This document shows positions 1-9,105 of a DNA stretch of 64,000 nucleotides, piece after piece; the stretch's first letter is position 1, and every line of letters starts with the position of its first letter. The DNA is taken from the NCBI RefSeq assembly GCF_014200505.1, contig NZ_JACHBX010000002.1:186001-250000 (forward strand). Reading direction: 5' to 3'. The position numbers and the translations under genes were made by a program. The notes under the pieces were generated by a model that was not told the origin of the DNA, made no database searches, and worked only from the letters and a program-made list of their open reading frames with translations. The DNA is from Massilia aurea. GTDB taxonomy: Bacteria > Pseudomonadota > Gammaproteobacteria > Burkholderiales > Burkholderiaceae_D.

Positions 1-1
1 C

Positions 2-1885
2 GCCTTCGGTGTTGTTCCAGACCCAGGCGAGGAACCCCTTCTGCGTGAAGCGCGGATTCGGAATCAGCTTGTTCTTGCCATGCAGCGTGGTCTTGCGCGC
101 CGCCAGCTCTTCCCAGCCCGACGTGTAGAGGCCATGCTTGCGCAGCATGCCGTCGACCCGTTCATAGAAATAATCCCACAGGTCGGCCGTGGATTGGAGG
201 TGTTCGCGCGCCATCATGGCGCGGCTGGCCGGGGATTGTTCCCAGGCGCCGTTGGGCAGTTCGTCGCCGCCCATGTGGATCGTGTGTAGCGGCGCGCCCG
301 CTTCGCGGTGCAGTTTCACCACTTCGTCGACCACGTGCTGGACGAACGTGAAGCTCGACTCCAGGCCTGGATTCAGTACGTGATCGTTGTATAGCTGCGG
401 CGACTTGTAGACCGAGCGATCGGCGAAATCATTGAGCAGGTACTTGGCCGCGTCCTTGTCGCCGGCTGCCTTCAGGCGGTGGTAGCGCGCTTCCATCGCC
501 TGCACGGCGGCGCGCGCATGACCCGGCATTTCGAGTTCGGGGATCACTTCGATGTGACGCGCCGCCGCGTAGCGCAGGATCTCGATGTACTCGGCGCGCG
601 TGTAGTAGCCGCTGCCGCCCGTATCGCGCGGGTCGGGCCCGGAACCATAGGCCGGCTGCAGGCGCACGCCCGGCTTGGCGCTGTGGCCACGCACGGCGCC
701 GATCGACGTCAGTTCGGGCAGGCCGGCGATCTCGAGGCGCCAGCCTTCGTCTTCGGTCAGGTGGAAGTGGAACTTGTTCATCTTGTAGCGCGCCATCAGG
801 TCGAGCCACTTGAACACGGTTTCCTTGGTGTGGAAGTTGCGCGAGACGTCGAGCATGAAGCCGCGATAGGCAAAGCGCGGCGCATCGACGATCGTCACTT
901 CGGGCACCGACTGGTCGGCGGCGCCGGGCAACGGCAGCAGGTCGCGCAGGGTCTGCAAGCCATACGCCACGCCGGCCGGGCTGTTGCCGACGATTGCGAT
1001 GCCCGCACCGGCGCCGCCACCTGCCCGCACCGTAAGGCTGTACGCTTCTGGCGAACTCTGTCCTTCGACCTTGCCCACGCTCAGGCGCAGCGCAGGCCCG
1101 CTACCCTGCAGCGATGCCGGGAACAGCGAGCGCGCCAGATCGGCTTCGCCTGCCAGCGCCGCCGGCGCGCTCACCGATGGCTTGCCCGACAGGCGCAACT
1201 TGCCGCTGCCCTGCGTCAGCTGCAGGGGCGTCGGCAGCACAAGGGGCACGGCGCTCGCCGGCAGCAGGTCGGCACGCTGGTTGCTGCGGTAGGTATCGGC
1301 AGCGGTAACCACGGGCCGGGCGCCCGTATCGCCCTTGTCAAGCTGCTCGGGCCGCGTCACCGGCAGCAGCGCGAAGTCGCTGATCGCCACGCCGACCTCG
1401 GGCTGCGCGTCGTACACCAGGTACGGCCCGATCGGCGCCCGCGCCATCTTGATGATTACCTGCGGGTGGTAGTAATCGATGTCGAGCGACTGCCCCGGCG
1501 CCAGGCCCGCAAAGTTTGCCTGCGGGCGCAGGCGGTACAGATTGCCGGCCACCTGCTCCATGCGCAGATTGCCCGTCACCGCCCCCGGCACGACGCCGTC
1601 CATGCTGTTGAAGTACAGCGTCCAGCCCTTGGCCGGCAGGCGCTGGCTGTCGTTGTTGGTCAGGGTCATGCGCGCCTTGGCGCGGCCCTCGGGCATCTGC
1701 GGCGTGTACTCGTTGCGCAGCAGTTCCCAGCGCATCTGCAGCCGGGCGCCGCTGGCGACGCCTTCCATGCTGGCAGCAGCGGATGCTGCCAGCGGGGTAG
1801 CCGGTGCAGCAGCCATGCCGGCCAGCGGCGTGGCCAGCAGTAGCGACGCCAGGGCGCAGCGTCGAACCAGGTGTGAGGTATCCAA
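2..1885 (-). CDS. Beta-N-acetylhexosaminidase (GH20), 3' end outside window
   Basis: Exo-hydrolase that removes terminal GlcNAc/GalNAc from chitooligosaccharides or glycans in the periplasm or at the cell surface. 628 codons are visible and the C-terminus runs off the left edge. An N-terminal secretion signal (hydrophobic run about residues 10-27) is followed by a carbohydrate-binding chitobiase-type domain, a GH20b-like domain and the catalytic barrel (FHFHLTEDEGWR, then HMGGDE). The catalytic Asp-Glu pair is D541-E542. No in-frame ATG fits the signal peptide, so I chose TTG at 1885, which has GGAG six bases upstream. It is the last gene of the minus-strand locus 9019-1 and fits cleavage of imported oligosaccharides before uptake of the monosaccharide. 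Family call is firm; substrate is inferred. Confidence 0.9.
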   Translation of the reverse strand, partial: MDTSHLVRRCALASLLLATPLAGMAAAPATPLAASAAASMEGVASGARLQMRWELLRNEYTPQMPEGRAKARMTLTNNDSQRLPAKGWTLYFNSMDGVVPGAVTGNLRMEQVAGNLYRLRPQANFAGLAPGQSLDIDYYHPQVIIKMARAPIGPYLVYDAQPEVGVAISDFALLPVTRPEQLDKGDTGARPVVTAADTYRSNQRADLLPASAVPLVLPTPLQLTQGSGKLRLSGKPSVSAPAALAGEADLARSLFPASLQGSGPALRLSVGKVEGQSSPEAYSLTVRAGGGAGAGIAIVGNSPAGVAYGLQTLRDLLPLPGAADQSVPEVTIVDAPRFAYRGFMLDVSRNFHTKETVFKWLDLMARYKMNKFHFHLTEDEGWRLEIAGLPELTSIGAVRGHSAKPGVRLQPAYGSGPDPRDTGGSGYYTRAEYIEILRYAAARHIEVIPELEMPGHARAAVQAMEARYHRLKAAGDKDAAKYLLNDFADRSVYKSPQLYNDHVLNPGLESSFTFVQHVVDEVVKLHREAGAPLHTIHMGGDELPNGAWEQSPASRAMMAREHLQSTADLWDYFYERVDGMLRKHGLYTSGWEELAARKTTLHGKNKLIPNPRFTQKGFLAWVWNNTEG

Positions 1886-1921
1886 GAGTGTCTCCAATCC
1901 AGCCAAAAGTGGGTTCGTCGT

Positions 1922-3166
1922 TCAGGGTTGCGGGGGCTTGTACCACCGGTCGAAATCACGTTGCAGCCTGGCCGCCGCGGGTTCCGGCGCCAGCGTCCCT
2001 TTCAGCACGTCGGCGTTGACGCGCCATAGCACGCTTTCCATGCTGGGTTGTCCGCGATGCAGCACCTGCGCATTCAGACGGACGGTCGACGCGCAGCTGT
2101 TGCGCCACTCGACCATCTGCTTGGCGACCGGATCGCGCATCGCAATCAGGTGATTCGACAGCGTGAAAAAGCCGGTCAGCCGGTTGCTGTAGATGTCGGC
2201 AAATTCCTGCGAGCCGACCCAGGCCAGGAACTTGAAAGCGTCCTGCTTGTTCTTCGATGCGCGGTTCACGCCCAGCCCCAGGTCCATGTGGTCCGAGATA
2301 AAGCAGGCGTCGCCGCGTTTTTTGACCGGCGCGGCAAACACGCCCAGCTCCAGTCCGGGCGCGCTGCTGAAACGCGCGATATCCCAGGACCCGGCCGGAT
2401 AGATCGCGGCGCGGCCCGTGGCGAACATCGCCTGGCTCTGGCCATAGGTTTGCGTGGCAGCGCCCGCGGGCAGATAGGCGCCCATGCGCGCGCCAAAGCG
2501 CAGCGCGTCGACGAACGGCGGATCGGTCAGGCGCGCGCGCCCGTCGGCCAGCGCCTTCTGACCGGCTTCGCCGCGCCAGAAATTCGGCCCGATATTGGTA
2601 AATACCAGCTGGCTCGCTTCCCAGCCATCGGCCATGCCGAGCGCCAGCGGCGCGACGCCGTTCTTCTTCAGCACATCGAGCACGCGAAAGAATTCTTCCA
2701 CCGTGCGCGGCGCCTGCAGGTCGTATTTTCTGAAGATCGCCTTGTTGTACATGAAGCCGTGGATCACCGACGCCACCGGCATGCAGAAAGCTTCCTTGCC
2801 GCCGGCCGTCTGCCAGGCCACCATCGCGCCCGGCTCGAAATACTGCATCCCCGGTTTGCCATCCAGGCGCTCCAGATGCCCCTGCGCATAGAGGCTCAAG
2901 GATGCGTCGAATGGCCGGCACGCGACCAGGTCACCGGCGCTGCCGTCGGCCAGGCGCGCCGCAAGGCGGCCATCGTAGTCGGTGGGCGCGGTGGGCGCGA
3001 ACTTCACGTCGATGCCGGGATGGCTGCGCTGGAACGCGGGGATCAGCACCTTTTCCCACAGCGCCTTGTCGTCCACGCGCCAGCTCTCGATCACGAGCGT
3101 GCCGGCGTGCGCGAACGGCGCCACCAGGGTCAAGAGTGCGCACAGCATCCATCCGGCAAAGTGCAT
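1922..3166 (-). CDS. Sugar ABC transporter solute-binding protein (family 1)
   Basis: Periplasmic binding protein of 414 residues with a clear signal peptide (MHFAGWMLCALLTLVAPFAHA) and the type-2 fold signature of carbohydrate-binding proteins (LVIESWRVDDKALWEKVLIPAFQ, MYNKAIFRKYDL, AIYPAGSWDIARF). Start 3166 was preferred to an upstream in-frame GTG/ATG because it begins exactly at the signal peptide and has GGGCAGG upstream. It lies between the lipoprotein gene (13-bp gap) and the GH20 gene (36-bp gap). No ABC permease or ATPase gene accompanies it in the window, so it may be an orphan binding protein working with the MFS carrier, or its permease lies beyond the left edge. The ligand is not readable from the sequence. 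Confidence 0.85.
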   Translation of the reverse strand: MHFAGWMLCALLTLVAPFAHAGTLVIESWRVDDKALWEKVLIPAFQRSHPGIDVKFAPTAPTDYDGRLAARLADGSAGDLVACRPFDASLSLYAQGHLERLDGKPGMQYFEPGAMVAWQTAGGKEAFCMPVASVIHGFMYNKAIFRKYDLQAPRTVEEFFRVLDVLKKNGVAPLALGMADGWEASQLVFTNIGPNFWRGEAGQKALADGRARLTDPPFVDALRFGARMGAYLPAGAATQTYGQSQAMFATGRAAIYPAGSWDIARFSSAPGLELGVFAAPVKKRGDACFISDHMDLGLGVNRASKNKQDAFKFLAWVGSQEFADIYSNRLTGFFTLSNHLIAMRDPVAKQMVEWRNSCASTVRLNAQVLHRGQPSMESVLWRVNADVLKGTLAPEPAAARLQRDFDRWYKPPQP

Positions 3167-3179
3167 CGACCTGCCCTTC

Positions 3180-4895
3180 TCAGTAATGCGCGTACGGATT
3201 CTTGTTCCGGTTCGCGTAGTACAACCAGGCGGTGCCTGCCACGCTGCCCGAACTGGTGAAGTCCGCATTGGTATTGCGCGTTGCGTACGGCATGCTGCCC
3301 AGCTTGTCGACCATGTAGTTCAGCGACTCGAGCATCTGACTGGCCCCGTTGCCCGCGCACCCCATGGTGGGCGCGCCCTGGCGCATCGCCATGATCGCGC
3401 CCAGGCTGCCTTCGCTCCAGACGAACGGCGCGCTGGACGGCACGTTGTCGTAGATGACGTCGTAGAAGCCAACGATGCCAGTCACCTTGCGCGACGGGTA
3501 GTCCAGGCGCCCGGCGGTATTGAAATAGTCGCACATCCCTGGCAGTGCGGCGGCGAAGTTCTGTCCGGCGCTGCCCGTGTTCCCCAGCGCCAGCACCGAC
3601 CACGAATACGTGTCGAGATAGCGCTCGCCGGTATTGAGCGTGCCGGTATTGGCGTCGTAGCCGCCCAAAAAGCGCGTGCCGTTCCACAGGCTTTCGGCCA
3701 TCTGCCGCAACTGCGTGGCCGCGGTCAGGTACTGGCTGCCGCCATTGAGCGCGTGGTACTGGTGCAGGCTGGCGTAGGCATCGAGCTGGTGCTCCAGCGC
3801 GAAGATGCCGGTGCGGCCCGCCACGTAGTTGGTCGGCGCAAAGCGCAGGCCGCGGCGGCCCACGCCATTGATCGTCACGGCCACGGTTTCTGCGCGCAGG
3901 TAGTCGTGCAGGCGCGTCGACATGGCCAGGTACTTCGTGCTGCCAAAGGCTTTCTGGTAGGCGTTGAGTGCCATGCCGAACCAGGCGTTGGCGCCGGCGA
4001 TGCGCATGTCCACGCCGGGATTGGCGTCGGCGCCATCGGCCAGATAGGCAAACACCCAGGCGCCGGACGCTGTCTGCGACCTGGCCAGCGCGTTGATGAT
4101 CTGCTCGGCGCTGGTCTGCTCGCCGGCCAGGCTGAAGGCGATCACGGCCAGCGCCTGGTCGTACAGGAAGGCCGAATCCATGTCGTGGAAGCTGCGGATC
4201 AGGCGCCCCGCACCATACGGTCCGCCAGTGACCTGCGGCGTATTCATCATGCGCTGCAGTGCGGCGATCTGGGCGTTGGCGGATGTTGCCGGCGCCGGGA
4301 AGTAAGCGGCGGTGTAGGCCGTGACCGCCGCCGGATCGATCGGCAGCGACAGCTTGGTCGTGCCCGTGATCTGGCCGCTGCAAAAGCCACCGACCGCATT
4401 GCAGTTGGGGCCCGACAGTGGATCGTAGGACGCCGGGTGCAGCACCAGCACGGCGCGGTCGGCGCTGCCCACCGAACGTGGCAGGGTCAGTGTGAACGTG
4501 CCGTCGGCGTTAATGACGGCGCTCGCATCGGCCTGGTAGTAGAACACATCGTGGTGGATGAACACGCCCAGCCGATAGTTCTGCACGCTCCCCGCCGGCA
4601 GCGCATGCGCGCCGCGGAACACGGTCTGCGTGGCCGACTGCGTCAGTTGCGAGACACCGAACGCCACGGCCGGCGCGCTGGCGAGCGGCGGTTCATTGTA
4701 CGGAAAATCCCAGCCCGACCAGACGGGCCACGGCGATGCAGCAGCCACGGCGACGGGCGCCGCCGACAACTGCCGCGACACGTCCCCTGCGGCGCCGCCA
4801 TCGGTGGCAGTACCACCACAACCGGCCAGCACCATCATGCCGGCGCCTACCAGCGCCGTCGCTACACTACCCAGACCATTGTTCGCACCACGCAT
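3180..4895 (-). CDS. Large lipoprotein, probable alpha/alpha-barrel glycosidase-like protein
   Basis: 571-residue predicted lipoprotein: the signal sequence ends in a lipobox (MVLAGC), so Cys is the lipidated residue. A beta-rich N-terminal part (about residues 40-160) is followed by a mostly helical region with repeated aromatic and Trp/Tyr patches (SGAWVFAYLADG, YSWSVLALGN, WLYYANRNKNPY). This resembles six-hairpin (alpha/alpha) glycoside hydrolase or lyase folds, but I recognise no named family and see no certain catalytic pair. Start 4895 has AGGAGA five bases upstream. The longer reading from 5030 would run into the TonB-receptor gene. Position between the TonB receptor and the binding protein suggests surface or periplasmic glycan processing; this is inference. 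Confidence 0.65.
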   Translation of the reverse strand: MRGANNGLGSVATALVGAGMMVLAGCGGTATDGGAAGDVSRQLSAAPVAVAAASPWPVWSGWDFPYNEPPLASAPAVAFGVSQLTQSATQTVFRGAHALPAGSVQNYRLGVFIHHDVFYYQADASAVINADGTFTLTLPRSVGSADRAVLVLHPASYDPLSGPNCNAVGGFCSGQITGTTKLSLPIDPAAVTAYTAAYFPAPATSANAQIAALQRMMNTPQVTGGPYGAGRLIRSFHDMDSAFLYDQALAVIAFSLAGEQTSAEQIINALARSQTASGAWVFAYLADGADANPGVDMRIAGANAWFGMALNAYQKAFGSTKYLAMSTRLHDYLRAETVAVTINGVGRRGLRFAPTNYVAGRTGIFALEHQLDAYASLHQYHALNGGSQYLTAATQLRQMAESLWNGTRFLGGYDANTGTLNTGERYLDTYSWSVLALGNTGSAGQNFAAALPGMCDYFNTAGRLDYPSRKVTGIVGFYDVIYDNVPSSAPFVWSEGSLGAIMAMRQGAPTMGCAGNGASQMLESLNYMVDKLGSMPYATRNTNADFTSSGSVAGTAWLYYANRNKNPYAHY

Positions 4896-4932
4896 CGCAT
4901 TCTCCTGAAGGACACACTGCTGACAACTTGCT

Positions 4933-7587
4933 TTACCAGTCCACACCCACGCGCACACCGAACATGCGCGGCTCGTTGTACTGGCCAATGACATACCCCG
5001 GGTCGACGATGCGCGCATTGTTCTTGGCAAGCACGTCGTTCAGGTTGTTCACGTAGACCTCGGCGCGCCAGTTGCCGCCTGGTGCGGTCAAGCGCAGCGA
5101 CGCATCATAGGTCGCGTAGGCGTTCTGCTGATTGCCGACCTTGGGGTTGTCCAGGTTCTGGATGCTGAAGTACATCTTGTCCTGCCAGCGCGCCGACAGA
5201 CGCGGCGTGAGTTCGTAGTCGCCGGCCAGCATGAAGCGCTGCGAGACTTCGATCCGGGCCGAATTGCGCGGCGCGTTTGGCAAATCATTCCCCACCACGT
5301 TCGCCGGGAAGCGCCCAACCAGCGCCTGGTTCGGTCCCGTGTAGCGCACGCACGGCTCGACGCCGTAAGTAGCGCGGAACGGGCCGCACGGCACGTCACG
5401 CCAGGTCTGCGTGTAATCCGGGTACGACACCACCTTGGCGCGCAGGTGCGAGTACTGGAAATTGACTTCGGCGCCCGCCCATGGACGGTATTTGCCTTCC
5501 AGTTCCAGGCCTGAGATCTTCGCTTCGGCCGCATTTGTGGTGCCGTACAACACTGCCGAATCGCACGATGGATTGGCCGCAGTGCACGGGATCGCCGGGA
5601 TGATCTTGCCCATCTCGACCGCGCCCGTCATCTGCATGTCCTTGTAGCGGCTATGGAAGGCGGTGGCCGAGAACGACAGGCGGTTGTCCAGCATGCGGCC
5701 CTTGTAGCCGACCTCGAAATTGGTCAGCGTTTCAGGCTTCCATGGCAGGAAGGTGTAGTGCGGGCCCGGCTCGCGGTCGGCGCAGTTGCCGCCCAGGCCG
5801 CGTGCGCAGATGTTCTGCTTGTCGCTGAAGCCGCCGGCCTTGTAGCCGGTCGAGAGCGAACCGAACACGAAGTCGTCCGGCGTGACCTGGTAGCTCAGGC
5901 CCAGGCGCCAGGTGAACTTGTTCCACGAATCGCGGTTGCTGCTCACGTCAGGCGTGATGCCGGCCATGCCGGCCACGCCGTAGTACGAACCCATGCCGGG
6001 TTTGAGGTCGCTGCTGTTGAAGAAGCGGCCCGGAATCGGCGTGTACTGGCCCTGGAAGTACGAGTACGGATCGCCCGTGGTGCCCGAGTCGTAGAACTTG
6101 CCGTTCTTGTCTTCGCGCTCGTCGCGCGTCATGCGCCCGCCGACCGTCAGGTTCCATTTCGGCGCGAAGGCCCAGTCGACCTGGCCGAAGGCGGCCATCG
6201 ATTCGGACTGGCGGTCGGTCTGGTCGTACAGCGCGTAGTACGGCGCGCCCGGTGCGTTGACCATCGCCGAGATCGAGTCTTCGCCGAACTCGATCGCGTT
6301 CTTTTCGTGCATCCAGAACAGGCCGGTGACGTAGCGCAGATTGCCCTGCTCGCCGCGCAGCTGCAGTTCCTGGACCGTGGTCTTGAACTTGGACGAATTG
6401 GTAAAGCCGGCCGAATCGTTGACGAAGCCGCCGTAGATATTGATGTCTTCGGCCAGTGGCTGGTAGCCCGAGTCGCCGTCGCGGATCTGGCGGCGGTTTT
6501 GCTCCGAGTACGACACGTTGTATTCGACGGTCGTGTGGTCGTTCACGCTCCAGGTCAGGCGGTTGCGGAAGGTGTCGATGTTCCAGTCGAGTTCACCCGG
6601 CCGGTTGATCTTGACGTCCCACTGCCCGCCCGGGCAGGCATGGGCCGTGCCGGCCGCCATCGTGCAATCCTTGAGCGCGATGTCGCCGGCGCCCTTGTTG
6701 GTGTAGCGCTCGTAGGCACCGAGCCATTCGAGATCGTTGCGGATCTTCCAGCGGCCCTGCAGGCGCGCCGCCCATTCGTCCTTGTTGCCGTAGGCATCGC
6801 TGGCGCCGACCTTGCGGTTGTAGCGCTGGTCGACATCGGGAATGACGTTGCCGGCCGCATCGCGCGCCGGGGTCACGCCGAATTCCGGGAAGTTCGCGGC
6901 GTAGAAATCCTGCTCCTGGTTCAGGTAGCTGTCGCGCTTGATGACCATCATCGTGGCGCGCATCGCGAAGGTGTCGCTGACCGGGATGTTCTGCACGGCC
7001 GTCACCTGGCGCAGGTTGTAGCGCCCGAGCGTGAGGCCGGCATTGCCTTCGGTCGAATTGAATTGCGGCTTGTTCGGGATGATGTTGATGCTGCCGCCCG
7101 TCGCATTGCGGCCGAACAGCGTGCCCTGCGGGCCACGCAGCACTTCGACCTGCTCCAGGTCGAACAGCAGCGCCAGCGCCGATTGCGGGCGCGGCGTGTA
7201 GATGCCGTCGACGTTCAGGCTGACCGCCGGATTGCCGATCTCGGTAAAGTCGTTGCTGCTCACGCCGCGCACCGAAATCTTCACGCCCGAGCTGCCATCG
7301 GTCGCACTGCCCAGCTGCAGGTTGGGCACTTCGCCACTCAGGCCGCGCACGTCGGTGATGCCCTTGCGGGTCAGTTCTTCCTGGCCGACGGCGGTCACCG
7401 ACACCGGGGTGCGCAAGAGCGAGGTCGAATGGCGGGTGGCCGTCACCCGCACCTCGGCGATCGCTTCACCGGTGTTTTGGCGGGGCGTCGCCGCCGGGGG
7501 CGTGTCCTGCGCCAGGGCCGGCATGGCGATGCAGGCGCTGGCGACAGCCGCACTGATCAGCGTTGTATGTGGTTTCAGTAGAGACAT
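4933..7587 (-). CDS. TonB-dependent receptor (oligosaccharide type)
   Basis: 884-residue outer-membrane receptor: signal peptide to about residue 26, TonB-box-like segment (EVRVTATR, about 45-52), plug domain (TPVSVTAVGQEELTRKGITDVRGL; EVLRGPQGTLFGRNATGGSINI) and a 22-strand barrel ending in the typical aromatic C-terminus (FGVRVGVDW). There is no N-terminal STN signalling domain and no neighbouring FecI/FecR genes, so regulation is not by cell-surface signalling. SD CCAGGAG precedes the ATG. No SusD-like partner is present. Located between the FHS sugar transporter and the lipoprotein on the same strand, it most likely imports amino-sugar oligomers across the outer membrane by TonB energy; the substrate is inferred from neighbours only. 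Confidence 0.9.
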   Translation of the reverse strand: MSLLKPHTTLISAAVASACIAMPALAQDTPPAATPRQNTGEAIAEVRVTATRHSTSLLRTPVSVTAVGQEELTRKGITDVRGLSGEVPNLQLGSATDGSSGVKISVRGVSSNDFTEIGNPAVSLNVDGIYTPRPQSALALLFDLEQVEVLRGPQGTLFGRNATGGSINIIPNKPQFNSTEGNAGLTLGRYNLRQVTAVQNIPVSDTFAMRATMMVIKRDSYLNQEQDFYAANFPEFGVTPARDAAGNVIPDVDQRYNRKVGASDAYGNKDEWAARLQGRWKIRNDLEWLGAYERYTNKGAGDIALKDCTMAAGTAHACPGGQWDVKINRPGELDWNIDTFRNRLTWSVNDHTTVEYNVSYSEQNRRQIRDGDSGYQPLAEDINIYGGFVNDSAGFTNSSKFKTTVQELQLRGEQGNLRYVTGLFWMHEKNAIEFGEDSISAMVNAPGAPYYALYDQTDRQSESMAAFGQVDWAFAPKWNLTVGGRMTRDEREDKNGKFYDSGTTGDPYSYFQGQYTPIPGRFFNSSDLKPGMGSYYGVAGMAGITPDVSSNRDSWNKFTWRLGLSYQVTPDDFVFGSLSTGYKAGGFSDKQNICARGLGGNCADREPGPHYTFLPWKPETLTNFEVGYKGRMLDNRLSFSATAFHSRYKDMQMTGAVEMGKIIPAIPCTAANPSCDSAVLYGTTNAAEAKISGLELEGKYRPWAGAEVNFQYSHLRAKVVSYPDYTQTWRDVPCGPFRATYGVEPCVRYTGPNQALVGRFPANVVGNDLPNAPRNSARIEVSQRFMLAGDYELTPRLSARWQDKMYFSIQNLDNPKVGNQQNAYATYDASLRLTAPGGNWRAEVYVNNLNDVLAKNNARIVDPGYVIGQYNEPRMFGVRVGVDW

Positions 7588-7663
7588 CCGGTGCTCCTGG
7601 TATGAAATGAAAAACGATGGACCGCGCAGCAGCGCCGTGCGGACAAGTCCTGTGGGGTGGAAA

Positions 7664-9019
7664 TCAAGGTCGGGCGGATGCGCCCGGATTGCGCCAGCGG
7701 CGGATCTTGTGGCCGTAGGCCGCGTACCAGAGGATCAGGCCGTAGCACGGCAACAGCATCCAGTAGGCACTGCGCGAGGTGTTCAGGTCGGCGAAGTGGC
7801 CGTACAGCAGCGGCAGCACCGCGCCGCCGGAAATCGCCATGACCAGCAGCGCCGAGCCGCTTGCCGTGTAGCGGCCCAGGCCCTGCAGTGCTAGCGGCCA
7901 GATGGCCGGCCATACCATGGCGTTGGCCAGGCCCAGCAGCGCCAGGTACATGACCGTGTCGGGCACCGTTGGCACGCCGGCCCAGCCAATCAGGGCTTGC
8001 GAGACGCCGCTGTCGGTGGGCGAGCCGGTGGCCACGCCGATCGTCAGCAGCAGGCCGGCCACGGCCGACAGCAGCAAGGCGCGCTGTTGCGACAGGTAGC
8101 GCGGAATCGCCACCACACCAATCAGGTAGCCGAGCACCATGCACATCATCGTGTAGGACGTCAGTACGCCGAAATTGGCCACGTTCAGTTCATGCCCATA
8201 CAGGCCGATGGTGTCGCCCGCGATGACTTCCACGCCAACGTAGGCAAACAGCGCCATCGCGCCCAGCACCAGTTGCGGGAACTGCAGCACGCCGGTGCGC
8301 TCGACGCCAGCCTCGGGCGTGTCGGCCTCGGGCTCGATATCGCGCAGGTTCGAAAAATGGATGAACACCATGATCACGAACAGCAGCGCGGCCATGCAGA
8401 TATACGGCAGCACCAAGCGTTCGGACAGACCGGCCCGCGCAGCGCTGCGGGCGACCGGGTCGAGCGCTTCGAGCGCCGTGTGCGAGAAGCTGTCGATGTC
8501 GGCCAGCATCAGTGTCGAGAACACGAGCGGCACCACCACGCCGGCGCCCTTGTTGAACAGGCCCATGATGCTGATACGCATGGCGGCGCTCTCGCGCGGG
8601 CCAAGGCAGACGATGTAGGGATTGATGGCGGTCTGCATCAGCGTCATGCCGCTGGCAAGTGTGAACAGCGCCACCAGGAACAATTCGTAGCGCGCGCTTT
8701 GCGCGGCCGGGATGAACAGCAGTGCGCCCACGCACATGATGCCAAGACCGATCGTCATGCCCTTCTTGTAGCCGGTGCGTACCAGCACCGCAGCCGATGG
8801 CAGGGCCATGGCCGTGTAGGCAATGTAGAACGCGAAGGTCACCCACAGGGCCTGGAAATTGTTCAGGCCGCAGACAATCTTCAAAAAGGGAACCAGTGAG
8901 CCATTGAGCCAGGTGACAAAGCCCAGGATAAAGAACAGCAGGCCGACAAACGCCATGCCGAGGACAACGTCGCGCCTGGAATTGCCGGCAACCGGCGCGC
9001 TGGCGAGGGTCACAGCCAT
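7664..9019 (-). CDS. Sugar MFS transporter, FHS/NagP-FucP type
   Basis: 451-residue, 12-segment major-facilitator carrier of the fucose-galactose-GlcNAc (FHS) group. The conserved N-terminal pattern FFILGFVTWLNGSLVPFLK and the loop motif YIAYTAMALPSAAVLVRTGYKKGM are those of NagP/FucP/GluP proteins, which bring a monosaccharide across the inner membrane. First gene of the minus-strand sugar locus, so GlcNAc is the likeliest cargo given the GH20 gene. The ATG at 9019 has only a weak ribosome site (CAGG about ten bases away). A 31-codon ORF with a strong SD ends across this start, so translation may be coupled. Confidence 0.85.
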   Translation of the reverse strand: MAVTLASAPVAGNSRRDVVLGMAFVGLLFFILGFVTWLNGSLVPFLKIVCGLNNFQALWVTFAFYIAYTAMALPSAAVLVRTGYKKGMTIGLGIMCVGALLFIPAAQSARYELFLVALFTLASGMTLMQTAINPYIVCLGPRESAAMRISIMGLFNKGAGVVVPLVFSTLMLADIDSFSHTALEALDPVARSAARAGLSERLVLPYICMAALLFVIMVFIHFSNLRDIEPEADTPEAGVERTGVLQFPQLVLGAMALFAYVGVEVIAGDTIGLYGHELNVANFGVLTSYTMMCMVLGYLIGVVAIPRYLSQQRALLLSAVAGLLLTIGVATGSPTDSGVSQALIGWAGVPTVPDTVMYLALLGLANAMVWPAIWPLALQGLGRYTASGSALLVMAISGGAVLPLLYGHFADLNTSRSAYWMLLPCYGLILWYAAYGHKIRRWRNPGASARP

Positions 9020-9105
9020 GCTGCGCTACCTGCGTCGATGGCTGCGTCGATGGCTGCCAACGGTGCGCACGACAAACGGTGCGGGAGCGTTTTGAACTGT
9101 TGCAT
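9010..9105 (-). CDS. Possible 31-residue leader ORF overlapping the sugar transporter start
   Basis: ATG at 9105 with CGAGGA five bases upstream opens a 31-codon frame (begins MQQFKTLPHRLSC, ends GSAAWL). Its TGA (9012-9010) lies just inside the transporter gene, whose own ATG at 9019 has a poor ribosome site. It could be a coupling leader peptide. The frame contains two copies of a 12-bp tandem repeat; an indel there would fuse this start to the transporter, so a sequencing or phase-variation effect is an alternative. No homology is claimed. Confidence 0.35.
   Translation of the reverse strand: MQQFKTLPHRLSCAPLAAIDAAIDAGSAAWL
9031..9054. repeat. Tandem repeat, 2 x 12 bp
   Basis: TGCGTCGATGGC occurs twice back to back immediately upstream of the sugar transporter start and inside the leader ORF. 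Because 12 is a multiple of three, gain or loss of one copy would not shift the leader frame. Confidence 0.8.

Noticed and set aside
479..1843. 454-codon plus-strand frame over the GH20 gene
   Set aside because: Antisense shadow: the minus strand encodes the GH20 catalytic motif HMGGDE and a signal peptide in one frame.
5653..7581. 642-codon plus-strand frame over the TonB receptor
   Set aside because: Antisense of a complete TonB-dependent receptor; no ribosome site or recognisable domain.
1..9105. Bacteroidetes-style SusC/SusD locus
   Set aside because: There is a TonB receptor but no SusD-like lipoprotein; the lipoprotein at 3180-4895 has a different fold pattern.
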